Shown in pieces: positions 1 to 8,353 of a stretch of 64,000 nucleotides of DNA; the stretch's first letter is position 1, and every line of letters starts with the position of its first letter. The DNA lies in contig NZ_JARKIN010000001.1 of assembly GCF_029351045.1 (NCBI RefSeq), forward strand, positions 434,001 to 498,000, read 5' to 3'. Origin of the DNA: Streptomyces sp. WMMB303. GTDB taxonomy: Bacteria > Actinomycetota > Actinomycetes > Streptomycetales > Streptomycetaceae. The position numbers and the translations under genes are program-made. The notes beneath the pieces were generated by a model. That model searched no databases and was not told the origin of the DNA. It worked only from the letters and a program-made list of their open reading frames with translations.

Positions 1-469
1 AGACGCGGCCCTCCAGGTGGTCGCACTCGTGCTGGAGGCAGCGCGCGAAGTAGCCGGTCCCCTCGATCCGCACCGGAGCCCCGGTCAGGTCCTCGCCCTC
101 GACGACCGCCAGGTCGGCGCGCGGCGTGCGGGCCTCGAGGCCGGGCAGCGAGAGGCAGCCCTCGGGGCCGCGCACGGTCACTCCCCCGACGCGCACCAGC
201 CGCGGATTGACCACATGGCCCCGGTGGCGCCGGTCCTCGTCGTCGGGGCAGTCGTAGACGAACACCCGCAGCGGCACCCCGATCTGGCAGGCGGCCAGCC
301 CGACTCCGCGGGCCGCGTACATCGACGCGTACAGGTCCTCGACCAGCGCGGGCAGCGACCGGCGGGCGTCCCCGTCCACCGGACGGCCGGGGGTGTGCAG
401 CACCGGGTCGCCGTAGGTGCGCAGCGGACGCACCGCACCCGTACTGCCGGGAATGAGGCCGCGTCGCAT
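1..469 (-). CDS. def: peptide deformylase, 3' end beyond the window
   Basis: Removes the formyl group from the N-terminal methionine of nascent proteins; a cytosolic Fe2+/Zn2+ hydrolase. Reading the minus strand from ATG at 469 gives an uninterrupted frame that leaves the window at base 1. All three family motifs are present: GVGLAACQIG (motif I, usually GxGLAAPQ, here Cys in place of Pro), EGCLSLPG (motif II, with the metal-ligand Cys) and QHECDHLEG (motif III, the HExxH metal site). About 156 codons are visible, close to full length, so only a short C-terminal tail is missing. Streptomyces often have several def paralogues; this could be any of them. Confidence 0.93.
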   Translation of the reverse strand, partial: MRRGLIPGSTGAVRPLRTYGDPVLHTPGRPVDGDARRSLPALVEDLYASMYAARGVGLAACQIGVPLRVFVYDCPDDEDRRHRGHVVNPRLVRVGGVTVRGPEGCLSLPGLEARTPRADLAVVEGEDLTGAPVRIEGTGYFARCLQHECDHLEGRV

Positions 470-570
470 GCCCGCCAGCCTACGCCGGAGCCCGCGGTGC
501 CGATCTTCCCAGGGTGGCGCGGTCAGGGGTGCGGCCGGATCTCGGTAGGCTTTCCTTCTACGCGAGGGGC

Positions 571-577
571 AAGGAGG
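571..577 (+). promoter_or_regulatory. ribosome binding site of murT
   Basis: AAGGAGG lies 9 bases before the ATG at 587 and fixes the start of murT; a longer in-frame extension to base 17 is only an open frame running across the divergent def gene. Confidence 0.7.
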
Positions 578-586
578 TTCACACAC

Positions 587-1825
587 ATGGCAGGCAACAC
601 GGAGCCGCTGTCGCCGCGGTCCCGGCTGGCCGTGACGGCGGGCAAGGCGGCCGCGGCGGTGTCGCGGGCTGCGGGCCGCGGCAGCGGGTCGGTGATCGGC
701 GGCAAGGTAGCGCTCAGACTCGACCCCGACCTGTTGCAGCGGCTTGCCCAGCACCTGGATGTGATCCTGGTGTCCGCCACCAACGGCAAGACGACGACCA
801 CCCGGCTGATCGCCGAGGCGCTGCGCGCCAACGGCGAGGTGGTCTCCAACGCGCTGGGCGCCAACATGCCTGCCGGAATCACCTCGGCACTGGCCGGCGG
901 CTCCAGCGCCCGCTACGGCGTCATCGAGGTGGACGAGAAGTACCTCTCCGGGGTGGCCAAGGATGTCACCCCCAAGGCCATGGCGCTGCTGAACCTCTCG
1001 CGTGACCAGCTCGACCGCGCCGGTGAGACCCGGATGCTCGCCGAGCGCTGGCGCGAGGGCCTCTCGGGGCAGCAGGCAGTGATCATCGCCAACGCGGACG
1101 ACCCGCTGGTGGTCTGGGCCGCCTCCTCCTCACCCAACGTGGTGTGGGTCGCCGCGGGCCAGGAGTGGAAGGACGACGCCTGGTCCTGCCCGGCGTGCGG
1201 CGGGGTGATGCAGCGTCCCGGCGACGACTGGTTCTGCGCCGAGTGCGGCTTCCGCCGCCCGACGCCGGCCTGGGCGCTCTCCGGCGACCACGTCCTGGAC
1301 CCGCACGGGGCGGCCTGGCCCATCCACCTCCAGCTCCCGGGCCGCGCCAACAAGGCGAACGCCGCCACCTCCGCGGCCGTGGCCGCCGCCTTCGGGGTGC
1401 CCCCGCAGGTGGCGCTGGAGCGGATGTACTCCGTCAAGGCCGTCGCGGGACGGTACGACGTGGTGCAGTACCAGGGCCGGGACATGCGGTTGCTGCTGGC
1501 CAAGAACCCCGCGGGCTGGCTGGAGACCTTCTCGCTGATCGACCCGCCGCCCACCCCGGTGATCCTCTCGGTGAACGCGCGCAGCGCCGACGGCACCGAC
1601 ACCTCGTGGCTGTGGGACGTCGACTACGGACGGCTGGCCGGGCACCCGATCTGCGTCATCGGCGACCGCAGGCTCGACCTCGCGGTCCGACTGGAGGTCG
1701 CGGGTGTGGACTTCCAGGTGTGCGAGAGCCCCGAGGACGCGGTACGCCGCTGCCCGCCCGGGCGGATCGAGACGATCGCGAACTACACCGCGTTCCAGGA
1801 CCTGCGGCGCGCCGTCGGCAACTGA
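587..1825 (+). CDS. murT: lipid II isoglutaminyl synthase, Mur ligase-like subunit MurT
   Basis: With GatD it amidates the alpha-carboxyl of D-Glu in lipid II, giving D-isoglutamine in peptidoglycan. The 412-residue protein has the Mur ligase ATP loop ATNGKTTTT (about 64-72), a central-domain NKAN motif (about 255) and a C-terminal DUF1727 region. A four-cysteine zinc ribbon, CPAC (201-204) and CAEC (217-220), is inserted in the central domain, which separates MurT from MurC-F ligases. The start at 587 follows AAGGAGG. gatD follows 69 bases downstream on the same strand, the conserved order in Gram-positives. Confidence 0.95.
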   Translation: MAGNTEPLSPRSRLAVTAGKAAAAVSRAAGRGSGSVIGGKVALRLDPDLLQRLAQHLDVILVSATNGKTTTTRLIAEALRANGEVVSNALGANMPAGITSALAGGSSARYGVIEVDEKYLSGVAKDVTPKAMALLNLSRDQLDRAGETRMLAERWREGLSGQQAVIIANADDPLVVWAASSSPNVVWVAAGQEWKDDAWSCPACGGVMQRPGDDWFCAECGFRRPTPAWALSGDHVLDPHGAAWPIHLQLPGRANKANAATSAAVAAAFGVPPQVALERMYSVKAVAGRYDVVQYQGRDMRLLLAKNPAGWLETFSLIDPPPTPVILSVNARSADGTDTSWLWDVDYGRLAGHPICVIGDRRLDLAVRLEVAGVDFQVCESPEDAVRRCPPGRIETIANYTAFQDLRRAVGN

Positions 1826-1894
1826 TCACCCCTATCCTGGGGGTTCGGGCCTCGCACGCCCGACCCATTCGACCCGCTCAAGGAGACTGGCGGC

Positions 1895-2623
1895 ATGAGT
1901 GACACGAGTCTGCGTCTGGTATGGGTCTACCCGGACCTGCTGAGCACGTACGGCGACCAGGGCAACGCGCTCGTGGTGGAGCGGCGGGCGCGGCAGCGCG
2001 GGCTGGACGTCCAGCGACTGGACGTCCGGTCCGACCAGCCGATCCCGACGTCCGGCGACATCTATCTGATCGGCGGTGGTGAGGACCGTCCGCAGCGGCT
2101 GGCGTCCGAGCGGCTGCTGCGGGACGGCGGTCTGAACCGGGCCGTGGACAACGGCGCCATCGTCTTCGCGGTGTGCGCCGGGTACCAGATCATGGGCCAC
2201 GAGTTCGTCAACGACCTCGGCGAGCGCTCCGCGGGGCTCGGGCTGCTGGACGTGGTCAGCGGCCGCGGCGAGGCCGAGCGGTGCGTGGGCGACGTGCTCG
2301 GCGACGCCGACGAGCAACTGCGCCTCCCCCAGCTCACCGGTTTCGAGAACCACCAGGGCATCACGCACCTCGGCCCCGGGGCGCGCCCGCTCGCCCGGGT
2401 GCGGCTCGGCCACGGCAACGGGACCGGCGACGGGACGGAGGGCGCCTGGCGGGACACCGTCTTCGGGACGTACCTGCACGGACCGGTGCTGGCCCGCAAC
2501 CCGCAGATCGCCGATCTGCTGATCAAGCTGTCGCTCGACGTGAACGCGCTGCCACCGACCGACGACACCTGGTACGAGGCACTGCGCCAGGAGCGGATCA
2601 CCGCCGCGACACAGCCTGCCTGA
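1895..2623 (+). CDS. gatD: lipid II isoglutaminyl synthase, glutamine amidotransferase subunit GatD
   Basis: A CobB/CobQ-like class I amidotransferase that hydrolyses glutamine and passes ammonia to MurT. The 242-residue protein has the nucleophile elbow FAVCAGYQ with Cys94 and a catalytic His195 in TYLHGP; the Cys94 position matches the family. The ATG at 1895 is preceded by AAGGAG. It forms a two-gene operon with murT and ends at a strong 22-bp hairpin (2659-2708). Confidence 0.94.
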   Translation: MSDTSLRLVWVYPDLLSTYGDQGNALVVERRARQRGLDVQRLDVRSDQPIPTSGDIYLIGGGEDRPQRLASERLLRDGGLNRAVDNGAIVFAVCAGYQIMGHEFVNDLGERSAGLGLLDVVSGRGEAERCVGDVLGDADEQLRLPQLTGFENHQGITHLGPGARPLARVRLGHGNGTGDGTEGAWRDTVFGTYLHGPVLARNPQIADLLIKLSLDVNALPPTDDTWYEALRQERITAATQPA

Positions 2624-2658
2624 CCCGCCCGGCCGCTGTCCGGCCGGAATGCGGCACC

Positions 2659-2708
2659 GAACCGCCCGGGTCGGCCGCCCCCGTGCGGGCGGCCGACCCG
2701 GGCGGTTC
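2659..2708 (+). terminator. strong hairpin after gatD
   Basis: Perfect 22-bp inverted repeat (2659-2680 with 2687-2708) around a 6-base loop, between gatD and ctaG. No clear U-tract follows, as is common for actinomycete terminators. Confidence 0.75.
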
Positions 2709-2750
2709 TAGTCTGGTGCGGGCTTATCGGTCGGTTGCGGGAGAGTTCGG

Positions 2751-3707
2751 ATGGATCACGGCGAGCACGGCATGACGATGGACCTGCCACCGTTCACGGT
2801 GGCGCGGGGTCTGGAGTTCACGGGTGAGCCCTTCTTCCTGGTCGGCTGCCTGCTCGCGCTCGCGCTCTACGGCTGGGGTGTGCTGCGGCTGCGGCGACGC
2901 GGCGACGCCTGGCCGGTGAGCCGCACGGTGGGCTTCGTGACGGGTGTGGCGACCGTGGCGCTGGTGATGTGCACGGGGCTCAACGACTACGGCATGGTGC
3001 TCTTCAGCGTGCACATGGTGCAGCACATGGTGATCAGCATGCTCTCGCCGATCCTGCTGCTGCTGGGCGCGCCCGTCACGCTCGCGCTGCGCGCCCTGCC
3101 CTCGGCGGCACGCAGCCAGGGGATGCGCCGGGGCCCCCGGGAGGCGCTGGTGGCCCTGCTGCACAGCCGCTACATGCGGGTGATCTCCCATCCCGCGTTC
3201 ACCATTCCGCTGTTCATCGCCAGCCTGTACGGGCTCTACTTCACTCCGCTGTTCGACCTGCTGATGGGCTCCATGGTCGGGCACATCGCGATGATGGTGC
3301 ACTTCCTCGCCGTGGGGCTGGTCTTCTTCTGGCCGATCATGGGTGTCGACCCGGGCCCGCACCGGCCCGGGTACGTGATGCGGATGCTGGAGCTGTTCGC
3401 GGGGATGCCGTTCCACGCCTTCTTCGGGATCGCGCTGATGATGGCCTCCGAACCGATGACGGAGACCTACGCGGACCCGCCCGCCTCGCTGGGGGTCAGC
3501 GCTCTCGCGGACCAGAACGCGGCGGGCGGGATCGCGTGGGCGTTCAGCGAGATCCCCTCGGTGCTGGTGCTGATCGCGCTGGTCTTCCAGTGGTACGTCA
3601 CCGAGCAGCGGCAGGCCCGCCGCCGTGACCGCCGGGCCGACCGGGACGGCGACAAGGAGCTGGCGGCCTACAACGCCTATCTCGCCGCGCTGCAGACCAA
3701 GGGCTGA
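2751..3707 (+). CDS. ctaG: CtaG-like cytochrome c oxidase assembly protein
   Basis: A polytopic membrane protein of the caa3_CtaG (DUF1404) family, thought to help insert copper or assemble the aa3/caa3 oxidase. The 318-residue protein has about seven hydrophobic segments. It starts with a His/Met-rich head (MDHGEHGMTM), and a cluster of His and Met lies in HMVQHMVIS and HIAMMVHF inside membrane segments, which fits metal handling. The C-terminal tail is basic and cytosolic-looking. The ATG at 2751 is used. The gene sits alone behind the gatD terminator, so it is probably transcribed from its own promoter. Confidence 0.86.
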   Translation: MDHGEHGMTMDLPPFTVARGLEFTGEPFFLVGCLLALALYGWGVLRLRRRGDAWPVSRTVGFVTGVATVALVMCTGLNDYGMVLFSVHMVQHMVISMLSPILLLLGAPVTLALRALPSAARSQGMRRGPREALVALLHSRYMRVISHPAFTIPLFIASLYGLYFTPLFDLLMGSMVGHIAMMVHFLAVGLVFFWPIMGVDPGPHRPGYVMRMLELFAGMPFHAFFGIALMMASEPMTETYADPPASLGVSALADQNAAGGIAWAFSEIPSVLVLIALVFQWYVTEQRQARRRDRRADRDGDKELAAYNAYLAALQTKG

Positions 3708-3898
3708 CACGCGGGCTCCGGGGCAGGCCTTCCGGGGAGCGAAGGTGAGTTCCCGGGCCCGGGAGCCGGAGGGGTGCGGTCGACCGCCCCACGGCGCGCG
3801 GTGGCGCACAGGGCCCCGAACGGGTGACGATGGAAGTCGGCCGCGGCCCTGTGCGTGCGCGCCGTGCATCCCGGGGCCGCCGGGAGGAGGACGTTGTC

Positions 3899-4072
3899 AT
3901 GGCTGGGTTGACGCGGATGCCGGTGTCCACGAAGGCGATGACCGTGTGCACGGTGGTGGGCCTGGTGGTGGTGACGGCCTACACCGCGGCGCTGGGGAGC
4001 AGCGGATGGCTGTGGTTCTGCTGGGTGGTGCTGGGGCTGGTCACCCTGGGTGTGTTCGCGACCCGGGACTGA
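3899..4072 (+). CDS. small two-helix membrane protein
   Basis: A 57-residue protein with two hydrophobic stretches (about 13-32 and 36-52) separated by a short GSSGW turn and ending in RD. The ATG at 3899 has a good site (GGAGGAGG) 9 bases upstream; an upstream in-frame ATG at 3824 has no such site. No family was recognised. It is followed by a bidirectional hairpin. It could be a Streptomyces-specific membrane peptide; function unknown. Confidence 0.6.
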   Translation: MAGLTRMPVSTKAMTVCTVVGLVVVTAYTAALGSSGWLWFCWVVLGLVTLGVFATRD

Positions 4073-4102
4073 GTGGGGCCCGGCCGGTCCCGGCCACGGG
4101 AC

Positions 4103-4154
4103 GCGAGGGGCCGGGCCCGCACCCTTTCGGCAGGGTGCGGCCCCGGCCCCTCGC
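4103..4154. terminator. bidirectional terminator hairpin
   Basis: A 23-bp stem with a single C-C mismatch (4103-4125 with 4132-4154) around a TTCGGC loop, placed between two convergent genes and suited to stop transcription from both sides. Confidence 0.8.
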
Positions 4155-4211
4155 ATGTCGAGGGCGACCGATGATCCGTCCGTCGGCGCCCGCCGCCGAG
4201 TTCGCCGCCGG

Positions 4212-4751
4212 TCAGCCCCCGGCGGCGAACTCGGCGAGCAGCGCGTTGTCGAACGCCTTGAGATCGTCCGGCTTGCGGCTGGTGATCAGCTTGTTGGTGC
4301 CGGCGTCGCAGACCTTGACCTGCTCGTCGACCCAGGTGCCGCCCGCGTTGCGGATGTCGGTGCGCAGGCTGGGGTACGAGGTCAGGGTGCGACCGCGCAC
4401 CACGTCGGCCTCGATCAGGGTCCAGGGGGCGTGACAGATCGCGGCCACGGGCAGCCCCGCGTCGAAGAAACCCCTCACGAACCCGACGGCGTTCTTGTCG
4501 GTGCGCAGCAGGTCCGGGTTGGCGACGCCGCCGGGCAGCACGAGCCCGTCGAAGCGGGTCGGATCGGCCTGCGAGACAAGCTGGTCGACGGGGAAGGTGT
4601 CGGCCCGGTCCAGGTGGTTGAACGCCTGGACGGCCTCTCCGCGTGTGGAGAGCAGGACCGGTGTCCCGCCCGCCTGCTCGACGGCCTCCCACGGGTCGGT
4701 CAGCTCGATCTGCTCAGCGCCCTCGGGCGCGACGAGAAAGGCCACTCGCAC
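4212..4751 (-). CDS. DJ-1/PfpI family protein (type 1 glutamine amidotransferase-like)
   Basis: A 179-residue protein of the PfpI/YhbO class, linked in characterised members to glyoxalase/deglycase or stress protection. It has the nucleophile elbow AAICHAPW (Cys106-His107), an N-terminal acidic residue in the GAEQIE segment and a C-terminal SRKPDDL segment typical of the class. I chose GTG 4751 (reading MRVAFLV) because GGAAGGGA lies about 10 bases upstream; GTG 4760 is an alternative. The gene is monocistronic, convergent with the small membrane protein. The exact substrate cannot be told. Confidence 0.88.
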   Translation of the reverse strand: MRVAFLVAPEGAEQIELTDPWEAVEQAGGTPVLLSTRGEAVQAFNHLDRADTFPVDQLVSQADPTRFDGLVLPGGVANPDLLRTDKNAVGFVRGFFDAGLPVAAICHAPWTLIEADVVRGRTLTSYPSLRTDIRNAGGTWVDEQVKVCDAGTNKLITSRKPDDLKAFDNALLAEFAAGG

Positions 4752-4953
4752 GTGCCTCACGTCCCTTCCGTCGTCTCCGTCGTCTCTCGCGTGCGCACCT
4801 GCGGGTCCCCCGCCGAGCGGACACCTATGCCTCACCGCCCGGAATCCACGCCGCCCGGAATCCACGCCGGCCCCCGCCGGGGACATCCATGCCGGGCCCC
4901 GGTGGCGCCGGGCCGGCGCCGGACGAACAGCGGGAGGGCAGCGGGTGGAGGCC

Positions 4954-5868
4954 TCAGCCGGCCTCCCGCTGCCCGCTTCCGGGGGCTCCCGCCGCGTCGC
5001 CCGCCTCGGGGTCGTACTGCTTCCCGGACGGCAGCACCGGGTGGCGCCCCAGGATGAAGACTCCGACGACCACCGCCAGCAGTCCGATCACCTCGCCGGC
5101 CAGCGCGCCCGGCGTGAGCCGGATGGAGTCCCCCAGGAAGCCGATCCCGCAGGCGATCCCGGCCAGCGGCTCGGCCGCCGTGAGGGACGGCAGCGACATC
5201 CGCAGCGGGCCGCCCTCGAAGGCGCTCTGCACGAGCACCAGCCCGACCACGGCCAACCCGACGATGGTGTAGCCCTGCCAGCTCAGCAGCACACCGACCA
5301 CCCCCGACGCGCTGTAGATGTCGCCGACGACCCGGGTCAGTGCATCCTGCAGACCGTAGAGTGCCCCGGCTGCGGCGGCCAGCAGCGGCGGCTCCTTGAA
5401 GAGTTCGAGGTGCCGCGCGATGAGCACGAGGACGAGCGCGATCCCGGCGAGGCCGCCGAACACCAGCCAGTGGCGCAGGGCACTGGCCTGGTACTCCGTG
5501 CCCTCCGGCCGGCCCGCCACGATGAAGGCGGTCACTCCCCCGCTGAGCAGCACCACCCCGGCCCAGCCCGACCAGCCCAACCGCTGGCTGCTCAGCCGCC
5601 GGGCGAACAGCATCGCGAAGAGCAGGTTCGTGGCCAGCAGCGGCTCGACCGTGGACAGGTGCCCCTTCATCAGGGCGAAGGCGCTGGTGAGCTGGCCGAC
5701 CACCATGCTGGCGATGCCCAGCAGCCAGCGTGGAACCCGCACCAGGTCCAGGAGCAGCCGGAAGGAGAGCACATCGGCGGTGGGTGCGCGGGCGGCGGCG
5801 TCCTGTTGCAGCACGAAGCCCAGGCCGAGGAAGCAGGCGGCGACCAGCCCGTAGACGTAGACAGCCAC
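4954..5868 (-). CDS. DMT-superfamily membrane transporter
   Basis: A 304-residue protein with about ten hydrophobic segments in two repeated halves, as in drug/metabolite (EamA/NIPA-like) transporters. An internal SQRLGWSGWAG loop divides the halves and the tail after residue 285 is polar. The start GTG 5868 (reading MAVYVYGLV) has AAGGGGCG upstream; the open frame continues to 6030 but that extension is Arg/Gly-rich and lacks a start signal. Substrate not predictable. Monocistronic. Confidence 0.82.
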   Translation of the reverse strand: MAVYVYGLVAACFLGLGFVLQQDAAARAPTADVLSFRLLLDLVRVPRWLLGIASMVVGQLTSAFALMKGHLSTVEPLLATNLLFAMLFARRLSSQRLGWSGWAGVVLLSGGVTAFIVAGRPEGTEYQASALRHWLVFGGLAGIALVLVLIARHLELFKEPPLLAAAAGALYGLQDALTRVVGDIYSASGVVGVLLSWQGYTIVGLAVVGLVLVQSAFEGGPLRMSLPSLTAAEPLAGIACGIGFLGDSIRLTPGALAGEVIGLLAVVVGVFILGRHPVLPSGKQYDPEAGDAAGAPGSGQREAG

Positions 5869-6227
5869 GGGACGCCCCTTTCCACCGGCCGGACGGTACG
5901 CGTGCCGGTCGACCGCGCTCGCACGCGCGTCCGCCCCTGCGCCCGGGAACAGCGACCCCGAGACTAGACGGCCGCACCCGGCGGCACCACGCCACCCGCC
6001 CCGGTGGCGGGCGGTACGCCCCCTAAGCATGAAAGTCCCAGGTCCGAATGGCGCTTCAGCACCGTCGGCGCACGCCGGGAGGGCCGCCGTGCGCCGTGCA
6101 CGTCCCGGCCCGGCGGAGCCGCCTATGCCTGCCGAGCCCGGGCCGAGGGCGGCTGTAGTCCCGGCGAGGATGCTGGCGCCCGGATGCCCGGGCCGAAGGG
6201 GCCACCGACCATGACGGGAGCCGGCGC
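5869..6227. other. 359-base intergenic region
   Basis: Lies between divergent starts. Short open frames on both strands show no family resemblance and no convincing start signals. It presumably holds the two promoters; no clear operator was seen. Confidence 0.5.
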
Positions 6228-7061
6228 GTGAGAGCGGAACCCTTTCCTCGGGAGCGGCGGCACACCGCGTACTTCCTACGGGGGATCCGTGGCTGCGCCC
6301 CGGTATTCCTGGGAGCGGAGGTCGACATGACCGCCGTGCGGCAGCACCGGCAAAAGGCCGGCGAGCAGGGCGGCAGCCCCTCGACCGTCGCCTACGTGCT
6401 GTACGCGGCCGCGCGTGTGCTGGCCGCGCATCCCGAGGCGAACGCCGCGTTCCGCGGCGGCATTCGGCCCCGTGTCGGCCACTTCGGCACCGTGGCTGCG
6501 AAGCTGACGCTGGACAAGAGGATGGGCGGGCGCCGTGTCGTCCTCTCGGCGGTGCTGCCGGACGTGCATCTGAGGAGCCTTCGGGACGTCGCCCGGAGCA
6601 CGGCTCGCTTCCGCGACGGTGATCCGGAGTCGATGCCGGAGTTCGCCGGGGTACGGGCTCTGCAGCGGCTGCCGGGACCGCTGGGGCGGCTCGTCCACCG
6701 GGCGGGAACGCGGCCGCTGCGCCGCCGCCTCGCCACCACCGGCACGTTCACCGTCACCTCTTTGGGACACCGGCCCCTCACCTGGTTCCACTCCGTCGGC
6801 GGCACCACGGTCACCCTCGGCCTGGGCGCGGTCGCGGACCGCCCGGTGGTGCGCGGTGACGCCGTCATCACGGCGCCCGTGCTGCCGCTCTCCCTCACGT
6901 TCGACCATCGGGTGATCGACGGGGCCGAGGCGGCGGATGTGCTCGGCGACATCAAGCACGCGTTGGAGAACTTCGGCCGGCTCGGCCCGGAGGGCGGCGA
7001 CGCCGCGGACGGAGAGGCACTCGGGTCCGGCCCGGCGGGCCCCGGCCGACAGGGTCCGTGA
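6228..7061 (+). CDS. lipoyl-less 2-oxoacid dehydrogenase E2-type acyltransferase
   Basis: A 277-residue free-standing catalytic domain of the dihydrolipoamide acyltransferase family. It has the active-site motif DHRVIDG with His227 and Asp231, and the preceding TFTVTSLG strand, but no lipoyl or E1/E3-binding domain, so it is not a normal E2. Known stand-alone members act in secondary metabolism, for example Agg4, which acetylates a tetronate hydroxyl in agglomerin synthesis. Start GTG 6228 follows GGGAG. It is followed by a type II thioesterase and a PlsC-type acyltransferase on the same strand, suggesting an acyl-transfer role; substrate unknown. Confidence 0.8.
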   Translation: MRAEPFPRERRHTAYFLRGIRGCAPVFLGAEVDMTAVRQHRQKAGEQGGSPSTVAYVLYAAARVLAAHPEANAAFRGGIRPRVGHFGTVAAKLTLDKRMGGRRVVLSAVLPDVHLRSLRDVARSTARFRDGDPESMPEFAGVRALQRLPGPLGRLVHRAGTRPLRRRLATTGTFTVTSLGHRPLTWFHSVGGTTVTLGLGAVADRPVVRGDAVITAPVLPLSLTFDHRVIDGAEAADVLGDIKHALENFGRLGPEGGDAADGEALGSGPAGPGRQGP

Positions 7062-7192
7062 GGCTCACGTCCGGCAGGACACCCCGGGCGAACCCACCCG
7101 GAACGGAGGGGTGCGGTCTTTCGGCGGCCACAACTCCCCTCTCGTACCCTCCGGTTGGCCGCGCCCTCTAGGCTGGGAGACAAGGGCTTCCG

Positions 7193-8050
7193 ATGCCCAT
7201 GACATCCACACCTTCCGACGGAGTGCGTATGACCACGGCGTCCGGCAACGCGACCGGCCACCCCTCCTCCCCCGGTGCGCGCGCCGGCGGCACCGATCGC
7301 TGGCTGCGCCGCATGGCTGCCGCGCCGAACGCCCGTACCCGGCTGATCTGTTTCCCGCACGCCGGAGGTTCGGCCGGCTTCTTCTTCCCTCTCCTGAAGT
7401 CCCTGCCGGGCACCGTCGAGGCGTACGCCGTGCAGTATCCGGGGCGCCAGGACCGGCTGGCCGAGCCGTGCCTCACCTCGGTGGACGAGCTGGTCGACGC
7501 CGTCTGCGGGGTTCTGCGGCAGGAGCCGGCGATGCCCCTGGTGCTGTTCGGACACAGCATGGGGGCGACGCTCGCCTTCGAGGTGGCGCGGCGCCGGGAG
7601 CGGTCAGGTGCCGGGTCCCCGCTGGGGGTGGTCGTCTCCGGCCGTCGGGCGCCTTCGCTGCAGCGCACGGAGACCGTCCACCAGCGCGACGACGAAGGTC
7701 TCGTCGCCGAGATCCGCCGGCTGAGCGGCACGGACGACTCGCTGCTGGACGATCCGGAGATCCGCCGGATGTTCCTGCCGGCCCTCCGTGCCGACTACCG
7801 GGCGATCGAGACCTACCGCATGGCGCCCGGCCCTCCGCTCCGCTGCCCGCTGAGTGTCTTCGTCGGGGACGCCGACCCCCGCGTCTCCGTCGCCGAGGCG
7901 GAGGCGTGGCGCGACCACACGGACGGTGAGCTCTCTCTCCAGGTCTTCCCCGGCGGTCACTTCTACCTCAGCGACCGGCCCGAGGAGTTCTCCCACCGCC
8001 TCACCGCTGAGCTGAGCCGACTCTGCGGGTCCCTTCCCGGGCGGCGCTGA
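7193..8050 (+). CDS. type II thioesterase (alpha/beta hydrolase)
   Basis: Of the editing thioesterase class that removes wrong acyl groups from carrier proteins in polyketide or peptide synthesis. The 285-residue frame has FPHAGGSAG (oxyanion region, about 54-62), the nucleophile elbow GHSMG (Ser122), Asp226 in VGDADP and His256 in GGHFYL. ATG 7193 and 7199 are possible; ATG 7229 (reading MTTASG) has GGAG upstream and may be the real start. No synthase lies in the window, so it either serves a distant cluster or works with the E2-type acyltransferase just upstream. Confidence 0.87.
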   Translation: MPMTSTPSDGVRMTTASGNATGHPSSPGARAGGTDRWLRRMAAAPNARTRLICFPHAGGSAGFFFPLLKSLPGTVEAYAVQYPGRQDRLAEPCLTSVDELVDAVCGVLRQEPAMPLVLFGHSMGATLAFEVARRRERSGAGSPLGVVVSGRRAPSLQRTETVHQRDDEGLVAEIRRLSGTDDSLLDDPEIRRMFLPALRADYRAIETYRMAPGPPLRCPLSVFVGDADPRVSVAEAEAWRDHTDGELSLQVFPGGHFYLSDRPEEFSHRLTAELSRLCGSLPGRR

Positions 8051-8067
8051 GCCTCCGGAGAGGGGAC

Positions 8068-8111
8068 CCGGAGCCGACGTGCATCCCGGGTGTGCACCGG
8101 GTCGGCTCCGG
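8068..8111 (+). terminator. hairpin after thioesterase gene
   Basis: Perfect 11-bp inverted repeat (8068-8078 with 8101-8111); the 22-base loop contains a second small inverted repeat (GTGCA/TGCAC). Likely terminator for the upstream pair of genes. Confidence 0.6.
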
Positions 8112-8182
8112 TGCGGGGAGGCTGATTCCGCGGGATCGGCGTCCACCGGACGTCGCTCTCCGCAGGCGCTACGATCGTCCCC

Positions 8183-8199
8183 GATCAGATCACCTGATC
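8183..8199 (+). promoter_or_regulatory. inverted repeat upstream of the PlsC-type gene
   Basis: GATCAG and CTGATC arms separated by 5 bases, in the 303-base gap before the PlsC-type gene. It has the size of a small operator; nothing else in that gap apart from the hairpin at 8068-8111 was recognised. Confidence 0.3.
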
Positions 8200-8353
8200 A
8201 ACGGTCAGAAGAGTCGGTGAGGAGTAAGCATGAGTCCGATCGGATCCGGTCGCGGACGGACGGTCGGCCGGCTGGGGCTCCACTCCCCCGTGGACCGGTC
8301 CGGCCTGGGGAAGACCCCCGCCGCGCCGAGCCGGCAGAGTCAGAGGTGACCCC

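Noticed and set aside
4643..5967. Plus-strand frames of 209 and 490 codons over the DMT transporter
   Set aside because: Shadow frames; the minus strand has ten membrane helices with normal codon use and a ribosome site.
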